From Acidobacteriaceae bacterium TAA 166 (GTDB taxonomy: Bacteria > Acidobacteriota > Terriglobia > Terriglobales > Acidobacteriaceae), in the NCBI GenBank assembly GCA_000421065.1, contig ATWD01000002.1:992001-1056000 (forward strand): a DNA stretch of 64,000 nucleotides. The letters are read 5' to 3'. Positions 27,826 to 37,031 of the stretch are shown one piece after another. The notes under the pieces are model-generated. The model was not told the origin of the DNA. It made no database searches and saw nothing but the letters and a program-made list of their open reading frames with translations. Position numbers and translations under genes: made by a program. Numbering within the stretch: the stretch's first letter is position 1; each line of letters opens with the position of its first letter.

Positions 27826-30800
27826 ATGATGCCTCTTTCACTGCTGATCCGAATCTCGCAGTCAAGATGGATCGGCGTTCGTGTCGGCTTATCAGCGCTC
27901 CTTTTGAACCTCTCGCTGCTCACGTTACCGCTTGCACACGCCGTCGACCCACAAGCACGTCTGACGCAATACGGGCACACGGCCTGGCGTGTACGCGACG
28001 GGTATTTCGCCGGTGCGCCAAACGCAATCGCACAGACAAGTGATGGCTACATCTGGATTGGGACCGGGGCAGGTCTGCTCCGCTTTGACGGCAGCCGATT
28101 TGAGACATTCCATCCGTTACAGGGGAAAGACCTGAGCTCTAGCTACATCGTTTCGCTCGCATCTGCGAAGGATGGAAGCCTCTTTGTAGGCACCGCAGTC
28201 GGGTTGGATCAAATTAATGGTGCTATTGTGCACAGCTTCAATGGCGGGCAGGGGCGAGTGAACCAGATCATCCTGGATTCCCGCGGCGATGTTTGGTATG
28301 CGCGATCGAGAACCCGCGATTCCACCGGCCCACTGTGCAGCATTCGCACATCGGACGTTCGTTGTTTCGGCGTCAATGATGATGTGACGATCCCTGTAGC
28401 GACAACAGTTATACAGGCCGCTGATGGAGCGTTTTGGATTGGAGGGGCGACGGCAGTTGTTCGATGGGCCAACGGAAAGGGAGAGACGTATACCTCCCCA
28501 CGGTTCGGTTCTGGCGATCATCTGTCCGGTTTCAACGCCCTGGTGCAGGCAGGAACGAACAGGATTTACGCTGGCGTGGCTCATCCGGGGCTCGGACTGG
28601 GCGTTGAGCGGATCGTCGGCAAAACCTTCCAACACTTAAAGCTGCCCGGTTTCGATGGAAGTTTGGTCGGGACCACCTGCTTTCTGCATGATCGTCAGGG
28701 TTCGCTCTGGATCGGAACGTTGAACGACGGGATGTACCGACTGCATGGCGGACAGGCAGAGCACTATCGGAGTGCCGATGGATTGAGTGGCAATACGGTG
28801 AACCAGATCTTTGAAGACCGCGAAGGTGTCATCTGGGTTGCCACTTCTCATGGCATTGATAGCTTCCGCGATCTTCGTGTTCTCACCCTATCCACTACTG
28901 AAGGACTTACCAGCGACATCATCAGCGGTCTTGCAGTCGCAAAGGATGGCAGCGTATGGCTGGGCAATGCAAATGGACTAGATATCGTGCAGTCTGAGCG
29001 GATAAAGAGCATCGGACAAGCACAAGGTTTGCCGGGGAAGCAGGTAACATCACTGCTTGAAGATGAGCGCGGGCAGTGGTGGATCGGCATTGACCAGGGA
29101 ATCTTCCAGTACTCCAATGGACATTTCAAAGAGATCACCGACAAGGGAGCGCACGTAGGTCCGGTCATCTCACTCGCCTCCGATCATACCGGTGGTTTAT
29201 GGGTTGTTGCGAATGGGAAGCCGCCCGCTTTGCTCCATATTCAAGGGGACAAAGTGATATGGCGAGAAGGTCCCCCGATAGCCCCGCGCGCAGCGGCAGT
29301 CTATGCCGATGCCTCAGGGGGAGCCTGGGCTGGGTATCTCGATGGCTCCGTCGGCTACATCAAGGACGAAGCGCGAAGGAAAATCTCCCTGGGCTTGTCG
29401 AATCAAACCCCAATACGCCGCATCATCGGATTCGGCGCGAAGGGGCCACTCATTCTCACGCAGGAAGGCTTGTACGGAATCCGCAACGAACACCCACAAT
29501 TGCTTAATAAAGCGAATGGACTTCCGGATACACATCTGAGGTCAGGTGTCTTCGACCTGAATGGCGACCTTTGGCTCATGTGTGATGTCGGGATTCTTCA
29601 TCTTTCGCGATCAGAGCTTGATCGTTGGTGGACGTCACCATCAGCCGTAGTCCAATACAAGCTTTTAACAGCAAGCGATGGAGTTCTACTCTCGCAGGAC
29701 CCGTTCGATCCCAGCACCGGCGTTACTCCAGACAACAAAGTGTGGTTTGCAACGGAACAAAATGGCGTTGAGATCGTTGACGGCTCAGCAGAGCATCTCC
29801 AGCGATTGCTGCCCCCTGTTCGCATTGAGGCTCTACACAGCGATCACAAGGCATATGGAATAGATGGCACAACCCAACTGCCGCCACGGCCACGCAATAT
29901 CATGATCGACTATGCGGGGCTCAGCTTCGCAGCACCGGCAGACTTGCAGTTTCGTTACCGGCTTGATGGCCATGACAGCATGTGGATGGACGCTGGAGCC
30001 AGGCGAACTGCATACTTTGAAGACCTGAGGCCCGGGCACTATCGCTTCCGTGTCATTGCCAGCAATCAGCAGGGTATCTGGAATCAGGAAGAGGCAGTTG
30101 TCGACTTTTCGGTCGCTCCGGCCTGGTATCAAACACATTGGTTCACCGCCATTTGGATCGCAACTGTTTCATTGCTGGTATGGATCGTGTATCGACTCAG
30201 AATCCGCTCCGTTGCTGCGGCTATAAGTTCACGGTTCGATGAACGTCTGGCGGAAAGAACGCGGATGGCGCGAGAGCTTCATGACACGTTCCTGCAAACA
30301 GTGCAAAGCAGCAAGATGGTTGCCGACGACGCACTGGCGGACGGAACGGACGAGCTTAGAATGAGCCGGGCGCTCGCAAAATTATCGGAATGGCTCGGCC
30401 AGGCTGTAACAGAGGGGCGTGCCGCACTCAACGCATTGAGAGCCTCGACGTTTGAGAGAAACCATCTTGCGGAAGTATTTCGCGATGCACTCGATGAACT
30501 TCCTCTCACAGGTGTCATTGAGACTCAAATACACGTCAGTGGAACGAAGCGGGAACTCCATCCTATTGTGCGGTCGGAACTTTGCAATGTTGGGCTTGAG
30601 GCCATTCGGAATGCCATTCACCACTCGAGTGCGAAGCGTCTTCGGGTCGAGTTGATCTACTCTCGCACCCTTGTCCTCAAGGTCATTGACGACGGAGTTG
30701 GGATTCCGGCGGAATACATTGAGCACGGAAGGTCAGACCACTTCGGTCTCGCTGGAATGCGCGAACGCGTCGAACGCATCCGAGGCCGCATCACAATCAC

Positions 30801-30906
30801 ATCAGGTCCGAATGTCGGAACCCAGGTATGCGTCAGTGTTCCATCCGCTTCCGCATATCTCAAATCTCTTAAGGAATCGGGTATACGTAAATTCTTTCGC
30901 AAATAG
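27826..30906 (+). CDS. Reg_prop/Y_Y_Y sensor histidine kinase
   Basis: About 1026 residues from ATG 27826; the open frame extends 23 codons further up without family character. An N-terminal signal or membrane segment (VGLSALLLNLSLLTLPLAHA) precedes a periplasmic beta-propeller built from repeats of the type GYIWIGTGAGLLRFDG, then a Y_Y_Y domain (PPRPRNIMIDYAGLSF; LRPGHYRFRVIASN). A membrane helix (WIATVSLLVWIVYRL), a HisKA_3 domain with MARELHDTFLQTVQ, and an HATPase domain (DDGVGIPA, GLAGMRERVERI) follow. HisKA_3 kinases normally signal to NarL-type regulators; the nearest such receiver is the truncated one just upstream. Such kinases often sense carbohydrates. Confidence 0.9.
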   Translation: MMPLSLLIRISQSRWIGVRVGLSALLLNLSLLTLPLAHAVDPQARLTQYGHTAWRVRDGYFAGAPNAIAQTSDGYIWIGTGAGLLRFDGSRFETFHPLQGKDLSSSYIVSLASAKDGSLFVGTAVGLDQINGAIVHSFNGGQGRVNQIILDSRGDVWYARSRTRDSTGPLCSIRTSDVRCFGVNDDVTIPVATTVIQAADGAFWIGGATAVVRWANGKGETYTSPRFGSGDHLSGFNALVQAGTNRIYAGVAHPGLGLGVERIVGKTFQHLKLPGFDGSLVGTTCFLHDRQGSLWIGTLNDGMYRLHGGQAEHYRSADGLSGNTVNQIFEDREGVIWVATSHGIDSFRDLRVLTLSTTEGLTSDIISGLAVAKDGSVWLGNANGLDIVQSERIKSIGQAQGLPGKQVTSLLEDERGQWWIGIDQGIFQYSNGHFKEITDKGAHVGPVISLASDHTGGLWVVANGKPPALLHIQGDKVIWREGPPIAPRAAAVYADASGGAWAGYLDGSVGYIKDEARRKISLGLSNQTPIRRIIGFGAKGPLILTQEGLYGIRNEHPQLLNKANGLPDTHLRSGVFDLNGDLWLMCDVGILHLSRSELDRWWTSPSAVVQYKLLTASDGVLLSQDPFDPSTGVTPDNKVWFATEQNGVEIVDGSAEHLQRLLPPVRIEALHSDHKAYGIDGTTQLPPRPRNIMIDYAGLSFAAPADLQFRYRLDGHDSMWMDAGARRTAYFEDLRPGHYRFRVIASNQQGIWNQEEAVVDFSVAPAWYQTHWFTAIWIATVSLLVWIVYRLRIRSVAAAISSRFDERLAERTRMARELHDTFLQTVQSSKMVADDALADGTDELRMSRALAKLSEWLGQAVTEGRAALNALRASTFERNHLAEVFRDALDELPLTGVIETQIHVSGTKRELHPIVRSELCNVGLEAIRNAIHHSSAKRLRVELIYSRTLVLKVIDDGVGIPAEYIEHGRSDHFGLAGMRERVERIRGRITITSGPNVGTQVCVSVPSASAYLKSLKESGIRKFFRK

Positions 30907-30984
30907 CCGCACGCGCAGGAGAGCGAAGTAGCGCCAGCTATTTCTCGATCGCAATTGTAACCATTGGATACAGAATCAGATCAC

Positions 30985-31725
30985 TCAACAGTGCAGTGAG
31001 TGTTTCGACAAGTCTGTTTCATGGTCATCCGTCACAATGTTTGCGAGCCACTCCTCGAACATGCGAGCGCAGCATTCAACCATAGAGGGTTCATAAGATG
31101 CAGCATCCATCCGAATCTTACGAATGTCGATTCCAGCAGTGGTAAGCTCGGACGCATGACCGATCAACCATCGCTCTATCATTGCCGGCACAATTTCAGG
31201 GTGAAATTGCAGACCGAGGACGTTTGGTCCGATGCAGAAGGCTTGGTTCGGGCAAAGATCGGTAGAAGCAAGACCTGTCGCACCTTCAGGTAGATCAAAT
31301 ACATCCCCATGCCAGTGGAGCAGAGGGATGCCATCCAGATGGCGAAGAGCGCTATTTCTTCCTGCTTCGCTGAGCGAAATCGGCGCGAAGCCGATCTCTT
31401 TGAACCCGCTCGGCGTTACTTTCGCCCCACGCGCCGCGGCGATCTGTTGCGCACCAAGGCAAATTCCTACAGTCGGAAGCCGGAACATCATTCTTCGGCG
31501 AAGCAAAGGTCGCTGCTGCAGAACGAAAGGAAACATGTCTCGTTCGTAGACACTAATGGGAGCTCCCAGCACAAATAATAGATCCGGCTCCAGAGGATCG
31601 ATCGTCTCAATATCTTGGACACCGACATCGAAATAGCTGACGCGATACCCGGCTTTCGCCAGAACCTGCTGGAAGATTCCTAGGTCTTCAAAGTGAACGT
31701 GGCGTAGCGCAAGGGCTGTTTTCAA
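30985..31725 (-). CDS. Class I glutamine amidotransferase-like protein
   Basis: 246 residues with the catalytic triad visible: nucleophile Cys in VGICLGAQQIA and His-x-Glu in LQFHPEI, plus an oxyanion-region loop FVLGAPISVYE. It resembles stand-alone GMP synthase-like glutaminase domains (YfeJ or PuuD-like groups) that act on gamma-glutamyl compounds. No synthetase partner is nearby. The start seems to be a TTG with GGAG upstream. It is convergent with the Reg_prop kinase gene. Confidence 0.85.
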   Translation of the reverse strand: MKTALALRHVHFEDLGIFQQVLAKAGYRVSYFDVGVQDIETIDPLEPDLLFVLGAPISVYERDMFPFVLQQRPLLRRRMMFRLPTVGICLGAQQIAAARGAKVTPSGFKEIGFAPISLSEAGRNSALRHLDGIPLLHWHGDVFDLPEGATGLASTDLCPNQAFCIGPNVLGLQFHPEIVPAMIERWLIGHASELTTAGIDIRKIRMDAASYEPSMVECCARMFEEWLANIVTDDHETDLSKHSLHC

Positions 31726-31957
31726 AGCAAGATCTCCTTCTTCAATGGTCTGTCAGGCATGTGATTGTCAAGGGCGTGTACGACAGATGAGAAACAGCAA
31801 ACCGTTAAAAGTTACAAAATAGTCGGATCCATTCTTTCGGAGACTCTGCAGTCATTGGTCTCAAATTCTGTCACCATTTGCTTCTTTCCCGTGTCTCATG
31901 GGCGTTCCGGATATTTCCCAGGGAACAGGGATAGTCTGGCACCCAACAGGAGACACG

Positions 31958-32374
31958 ATGGCGATCGATAAAGTTCTATATACAGCAAAGGTTCATACAG
32001 CAGGCGGGCGGGATGGCGGCTCTTCGAAAAGCGAAGAAGGCAATCTGGATCTGGACTTTGCTCTGCCGGGTTCAAAACATCCCGGTGTCAATCCCGAACA
32101 GCTGCTGGCTGCCGGATGGTCCGCATGCTTTCTTGGAGCACTCGCAATTGCGGCAGCCAAGCAGAACATTACCCTCCCAGCGAGTCGTTCGGTCGATGCG
32201 GAGATCGATCTTGGTACTGGCGAAGGCGGATTCCTTCTTGCTGCTCGTCTGTCCGTCAGTCTGCCTGGTATTGAGCGCGAGATAAGTGAGCGCTTACTCG
32301 AAGCCGCACATCAAACTTGTCCTTATTCAAAAGCCGTGCGAGGAAACATTGAGGTTTTCGTTTCACTTGCGTAG
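31958..32374 (+). CDS. Organic hydroperoxide reductase (Ohr/OsmC family), copy 1
   Basis: A 138-residue Ohr-type thiol peroxidase. The two catalytic cysteines are in WSACFLGAL and CPYSKAVRG, and the conserved opening VLYTAKVHTAGGRDG fits. ATG 31958 has AGGAG at proper spacing; the frame is open 20 codons further up. Ohr reduces organic hydroperoxides using lipoylated partners. A paralogue with different flanks lies at 43764-44189. No OhrR (MarR-type) gene is seen near either. Confidence 0.92.
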   Translation: MAIDKVLYTAKVHTAGGRDGGSSKSEEGNLDLDFALPGSKHPGVNPEQLLAAGWSACFLGALAIAAAKQNITLPASRSVDAEIDLGTGEGGFLLAARLSVSLPGIEREISERLLEAAHQTCPYSKAVRGNIEVFVSLA

Positions 32375-32455
32375 GCCGTAGGAAATGGTATGTGGCGACC
32401 AGAAGCAACTATTGCAAACACGCCTCTTCATAGGGCGCAGAAAAGGGGAATCGAG

Positions 32456-33514
32456 ATGAGTGAAATGGACCCACAACATGGCACAATACAGAATCGCCGC
32501 AGCTTTTTGAGCACGGCCGCAATGACACTCGCATTTGCCGGTGTAGCGATCGATCGAGAGGCCATTGGGCAATCTCAGACATCGCCCAAATCGAGATCCT
32601 CCTCCTCAACGTCAGGTGCTTTCTCACCAGTTAAGCAGATTCATGCTGGCCTCCTGGATACCGGGTACATAGATCAAGGTCCAGCAGATGGACAGGCCGT
32701 GATTCTCTTGCACGGATGGCCCTATGACATCCACAGTTTCGTGGATGTCGCCGACATTCTCGTAAAGGCAAACTATCGCGTCATCGTCCCCCACCTACGC
32801 GGATACGGGACGACACGATTCCTCTCTGCGGACACAGTCAGAAACGCGCAACCCGCCACGTTCGCTCTCGATGTCATTGCGCTCATGGATGCTTTGCATA
32901 TCAAGCAGGCTGTCATCGGTGGTTTTGATTGGGGCGCACGAACAGCAGATATCGTCGCGGCTCTCTGGCCTGAGCGCTGCAAAGGCCTGGTCAGTGTAAG
33001 CGGCTACTTGATCGGCAGCCAAAAGAGCGGGAAGGTTCCGCTCCCTCCCAAAGCGGAGCTGGCATGGTGGTATCAGTTCTACTTCGCCACAGATCGGGGG
33101 AGTGAAGGATATGACAAGTACCGCCGCGACTTCGCAAAACTGATCTGGCAAACTGCGTCGCCTCAGTGGCACTTCGATGACGAGGTGTTCGAGCGCTCCG
33201 CGAGCTCATTCGATAACCCGGACCATACAAGTATTGTGATTCACAATTACCGATGGCGTATGGGTATCGCCTTGGGTGAGCCAAAGTATGACGAATACGA
33301 ACAGAAATTAGCATCTGCTCCATCCATCATTGTGCCCACGATCACGCTTGAGGGCGACGCGAATGGAGCGCCCCATCCAGACAGCAAGGACTATGCCAAG
33401 ATGTTTACCGGTAAATATGCGCATCGCTTGATCCAGGGCGGAGTGGGTCACAACCTGCCTCAAGAGGCCCCCGAAGCTTTTGCGAAGGCCATCCAGGATG
33501 TGACTTTGCTGTAG
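32456..33514 (+). CDS. Tat-exported epoxide hydrolase-like alpha/beta hydrolase
   Basis: 352 residues from ATG 32456 with GGGGAA upstream. A twin-arginine signal is visible (NRRSFLSTAAMTLAFAGVA). The hydrolase core has an oxyanion loop HGWPYD, the nucleophile Asp in GGFDWGART, as in epoxide hydrolases and haloalkane dehalogenases, and the catalytic His in GGVGHNLPQE. It should act in the periplasm. It lies between ohr and a cytochrome P460 gene, all on the same strand with short gaps, suggesting an oxidative or xenobiotic-response cluster. Confidence 0.85.
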   Translation: MSEMDPQHGTIQNRRSFLSTAAMTLAFAGVAIDREAIGQSQTSPKSRSSSSTSGAFSPVKQIHAGLLDTGYIDQGPADGQAVILLHGWPYDIHSFVDVADILVKANYRVIVPHLRGYGTTRFLSADTVRNAQPATFALDVIALMDALHIKQAVIGGFDWGARTADIVAALWPERCKGLVSVSGYLIGSQKSGKVPLPPKAELAWWYQFYFATDRGSEGYDKYRRDFAKLIWQTASPQWHFDDEVFERSASSFDNPDHTSIVIHNYRWRMGIALGEPKYDEYEQKLASAPSIIVPTITLEGDANGAPHPDSKDYAKMFTGKYAHRLIQGGVGHNLPQEAPEAFAKAIQDVTLL

Positions 33515-33568
33515 TGCCTTTGGAAGCAACACGAGTTGAGAACCTGATTTAGCGAAAGGAGACGGCGC

Positions 33569-34126
33569 ATGAATCGAGAAGTTAGCATCGCGAAGAAGAC
33601 AACGCTCAAAGCCCTGTTGGTGCTGGGCGTTGTGGGGCCGCCCTTCGGCGGGGTCATTTGGAAGCCAAATCGAGTGCTTGCAAAGGAGAGAGTTGCTCAG
33701 GACGCTGGCACGGTAACTGGCCTGCCATCCGGATACCGGGATTGGCGGCTAATTTCTGTCGCTCACGAAGCTGGCAGCCTCAACGACCTCCGCGCTGTTC
33801 TTGGCAATGATAAGGCGGTCGAGACGTATCGCACAGGTACACTTCCCTTCCCGGACGGAACGATCATCGCGCGCTTGGCATGGACCTATACTCCTTCGAA
33901 CGAGAACAACAAGGTCTTCGGTAAGGAGCAATCGTTTGTGGCTGGAACCCCAACCAACGTCCAGCTCATGATCAAGGACACAAAGAAATACGCTGCGACT
34001 GGAGGCTGGAGATTTGAGCAGTTCGATCACGGCAAGGCCGCTAGCGCTGAAGCAACTAGGGGATGTTACGCCTGCCATACTCCGGTGAAGAATCGCGATT
34101 ACGTCTTTACCCGCTACGCTCCATAG
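33569..34126 (+). CDS. Cytochrome P460-family c-type heme protein
   Basis: 185 residues with an N-terminal export signal (LKALLVLGVVGPPFGGVIW). The P460 fold is suggested by GYRDWRLISVAHEAGSLNDL and GTIIARLAWTY-type sequence. A single heme-binding motif CYACH lies near the C-terminus (GCYACHTPVKNRDYVFTRY). Cytochromes P460 oxidise hydroxylamine or carry out other one-carbon or nitrogen redox steps; the Lys-heme crosslink cannot be judged here. It is 55 bp after the hydrolase gene. Confidence 0.85.
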   Translation: MNREVSIAKKTTLKALLVLGVVGPPFGGVIWKPNRVLAKERVAQDAGTVTGLPSGYRDWRLISVAHEAGSLNDLRAVLGNDKAVETYRTGTLPFPDGTIIARLAWTYTPSNENNKVFGKEQSFVAGTPTNVQLMIKDTKKYAATGGWRFEQFDHGKAASAEATRGCYACHTPVKNRDYVFTRYAP

Positions 34127-34206
34127 GCTATTGCAGTCCACCGTGCGGCCACAGCATTCGTAATTTTGTTCATGCCATGTAGGCATTTGTAAACAGGGAG
34201 ATAACG

Positions 34207-35171
34207 ATGCAGCAGCCAGATTCGCCAGTACAAGGGTTTCACCCCTTACTACTATCAAGACTTCGATACGGCCAAGGAATGTTCGCCGCCCTTGATCAGA
34301 GTGGAGGATCAACGCCGGCAGCACTTGCCCGTTATGGCGTGGACGCCAGCCAATATAAGAACGAAGAAGAGATGTTCGAGCTAATACACGAGATGCGTCT
34401 CCGCGTCATCAAATCGCCGGTATTTGCCGGAGATCGGATACTCGCGGTCATCCTATTCACACGAACGCTTAAGAGTTCCATCCAGGGCCGGACGATTCCC
34501 CAGTTTCTGTCTGGCAAGGGCGGCATCGCTTCTTTTCTCAAGATTGATGCCGGTCTGGAGCAGACCGTTGACGGCGTTCAACTGATGAAGCCGATTCCCG
34601 ATCTCCCACAAACGTTGGCGTGGGCACGTGGCCTTGGCATCGTCGGCACGAAGATGCGGTCACTGATTCATGCCACGACAGAACAAAGGATCGTCGAGGC
34701 GGTACAGCAGCAATTGCACTGGCCGAGGTGATCTTCGCGGCGGGGCTGTTTCCTATTGTGGAGATCGAACTTTCAACCTCACTCCCCGATCACATTCGAG
34801 AGCTTCAGGAACTTGAACTCCGTGATGCGATTCTGTCGGCTCTCGAACAAGCCAGTGGTGAATTGCGTGTCTTCCTCAAACTCACGATCCCGGTAATGGC
34901 CGGCACTTACACTCCGCTGATGGGCGACCCGAAGGTCTATCGTGTCCTCGCACTTTCCGGTGGTTTCTCAAGGCACCGCGCCTGCCAGCTGCTTGCACAA
35001 AATCCGGGACTGATTGCCAGTTTTTCGCGAGCACTCCTGGAAGATCTCCATGTGCAAATGTCACAGGCTGACTTCGACCGGATACTGGATCACTCCATCG
35101 CTGAGGTTATTCAAGCAACAACGGATGGGATGAGTTCCTACGAGTTCGGAGCAAAGTGTTCGCTAGGTTGA
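34207..35171 (+). pseudogene. Class I fructose-bisphosphate aldolase, single frameshift
   Basis: Two overlapping frames together give a full-length class I aldolase of about 320 residues. The first has MFAALDQSGGSTPAALARYG, FLKIDAGLEQ, VDGVQLMKPIP and GTKMRS. After a one-base loss near 34712 the second frame continues ALAEVIFAAGLFPIVEIEL, FLKLTIP (Schiff-base Lys region), VLALSGGFSRHRAC and IASFSRAL. The enzyme cleaves fructose 1,6-bisphosphate in glycolysis. As read, the product stops at 34731 and would lack the active-site lysine. The joint CAGCAGCAATTG is near short repeats, so either a true mutation or a sequencing indel is possible. Confidence 0.75.
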
Positions 35172-35192
35172 TCTATAAGGAAGAAATACAAA

Positions 35193-36026
35193 ATGAACAA
35201 GGTCTGGCTGATTACAGGAAGTTCCAAGGGTTTGGGGCGCGCCACTGCGAGAGCGGTTCTTGAGCATGGTGATAAGTTAGTCGCTACCGCGAGACACGTT
35301 GAGCATCTAAGAGAACTCACCGCAGAATTTGGCAGCCAAGTCGCTTTGGCGGCGCTTGATGTGACTGATCCTGTAGCCGCTGAAAGGGCCGTAGGATTCG
35401 CTGTGGGGCACTTCGGTCAGATCGATGTGCTGGTCAACAACGCCGGCTATGGAACCATCGGGGCGCTCGAAGATATGAGCATCGACGAGTTCCGAGAGCA
35501 CATTGATACGAACCTTATGGGAACGGTTTACACCACCAGGGCGGCTATTCCGTTTATGAGAAAGCAGAAAGCCGGCCACATCATTCAAATTTCCTCAGTT
35601 GGAGGAAGAATCGGAGTTCTCGGAAGGACGCCTTATTCCGCAGCGAAATGGGGCGTCGAGGGCTTTTCAGAAGCATTGGCCAAGGAAGTCGGCCCACTTG
35701 GAATTAACGTAACGATCGTTGAGCCGGGTGGGTTCAGAACAGACTTCGCCGCAGGTTCGACTGCTGGTGCCGCGATCCGTGCAGAATACCAGCCGACCAT
35801 TGGGGCTGCTGCCCGCTTTCAAGCTGAATACCACGGGAATCAGCCCGGAGATCCCGCACGAGCGGCCAGAGTGTTAATCGAACTTTCCCAAATGGCTCAC
35901 CCGCCACTTCGACTCGCGCTTGGGAGTGACGCCTTTAAGGCGATTAAAGAGAACGATCGCAAACGACTCGAAGCCATGGAGACGTGGCGAGAGTTGAGCT
36001 TCTCTACTGACTATTCAGCGCGATAG
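35193..36026 (+). CDS. SDR-family oxidoreductase
   Basis: A 277-residue classical SDR with cofactor motif ITGSSKGLGRATA at the N-terminus, the NNAG motif in LVNNAGYGTIGALED, catalytic Ser in QISSVGG and Tyr-x-x-x-Lys in YSAAKWGVEGF. The C-terminal extension resembles retinol dehydrogenase-like bacterial SDRs. It starts 21 bp after the aldolase frame ends, with GGAAG upstream, so it may be in the same transcript as ohr through aldolase. Confidence 0.9.
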   Translation: MNKVWLITGSSKGLGRATARAVLEHGDKLVATARHVEHLRELTAEFGSQVALAALDVTDPVAAERAVGFAVGHFGQIDVLVNNAGYGTIGALEDMSIDEFREHIDTNLMGTVYTTRAAIPFMRKQKAGHIIQISSVGGRIGVLGRTPYSAAKWGVEGFSEALAKEVGPLGINVTIVEPGGFRTDFAAGSTAGAAIRAEYQPTIGAAARFQAEYHGNQPGDPARAARVLIELSQMAHPPLRLALGSDAFKAIKENDRKRLEAMETWRELSFSTDYSAR

Positions 36027-36133
36027 CGGTTAACAACGTGAGAATCATCGCGGTCAAAGCGTCCAAGCGGTTGTCCTAATGCAGCGGCAGCTAAGAGAAC
36101 TGAAGAGACGTCCTTTTTCGATAGGTGTGGGAT

Positions 36134-36973
36134 ATGACAAATGAGATTTATGTCAGCACTTCACATGGGGTGCTCGCTTACGAGGAGTCAGGAAAAAGTG
36201 GTCTTCCGGTCGTGCTGATCCATGGCAACTCATCATGCCGTGACGTTTTCCGAAAGCAACTCGAAAGCAATCTCTTCAGTGATTATCGTTTGATAGCAGT
36301 TGACCTACCGGGGCACGGCCAGTCCGAAGACGCTATAAACGCTGATCAGACCTATACGCTGCCCGGTTTGGCAGAAGCTGTTTCTGAACTGCTCGAGACA
36401 ATCCGCGTATCGGAGCCTGTGGTTTGTGGTTGGTCTCTCGGCGGCCATATCGCTATTGAAATGCTTGCGCACTCCATCAATATGCGCAGCCTCCTTTTGT
36501 GCGGAACTCCACCAGTCGGAAAGATGGATGGCAGGAACAACATGACGGAAGGATTTAATAATCCTCCGAGTTCGCTTCCTGCGCTGGGCCGAGGAATGAA
36601 TAAAAGTGAAGCGCGTTCCTTTGTGGGTAGACTTTTTCGGGGAACGGGAAATGATATTTTGGTGGAGGCCGCGGTTAGAACAGATGGACGGTTTCGTCGA
36701 AGACTCATCGAAAGTTCACTCGCAGGCTTAGGAACGAATCAGAAGCACACTGTCGAGAGTGCCCAGATTCCTATGGCTATTTTCAATGGTGCTGAAGACA
36801 ATCAGATCAAAGCCGATTTCTTTCGTACAGTGATGTTTCAGGATCTATGGGAAGACAAAATCCACGCAATTGAGAACGCAGGTCATGCTCCCTTCTGGGA
36901 ACAACCGGTGGACTTCAATCTAAAACTGGGCCGTTTTCTATCTTTTGCACGTAAATCGATGAACGCGCGCTAA
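36134..36973 (+). CDS. Alpha/beta hydrolase
   Basis: 279 residues from ATG 36134; a GTG nine bases upstream is an alternative. It has the oxyanion loop LIHGNSSCRDVF, acid-turn region AVDLPGHGQSE, nucleophile elbow CGWSLGGHIA (Ser) and a C-terminal catalytic His in NAGHAPFWEQP. Substrate is unknown. It is convergent with the amidohydrolase gene. Confidence 0.85.
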   Translation: MTNEIYVSTSHGVLAYEESGKSGLPVVLIHGNSSCRDVFRKQLESNLFSDYRLIAVDLPGHGQSEDAINADQTYTLPGLAEAVSELLETIRVSEPVVCGWSLGGHIAIEMLAHSINMRSLLLCGTPPVGKMDGRNNMTEGFNNPPSSLPALGRGMNKSEARSFVGRLFRGTGNDILVEAAVRTDGRFRRRLIESSLAGLGTNQKHTVESAQIPMAIFNGAEDNQIKADFFRTVMFQDLWEDKIHAIENAGHAPFWEQPVDFNLKLGRFLSFARKSMNAR

Positions 36974-37031
36974 TCGGAGCAGTCATAAAGAAATGCGTTC
37001 CTTGATCTGTCGGATGACTCAGCAGGCAGCT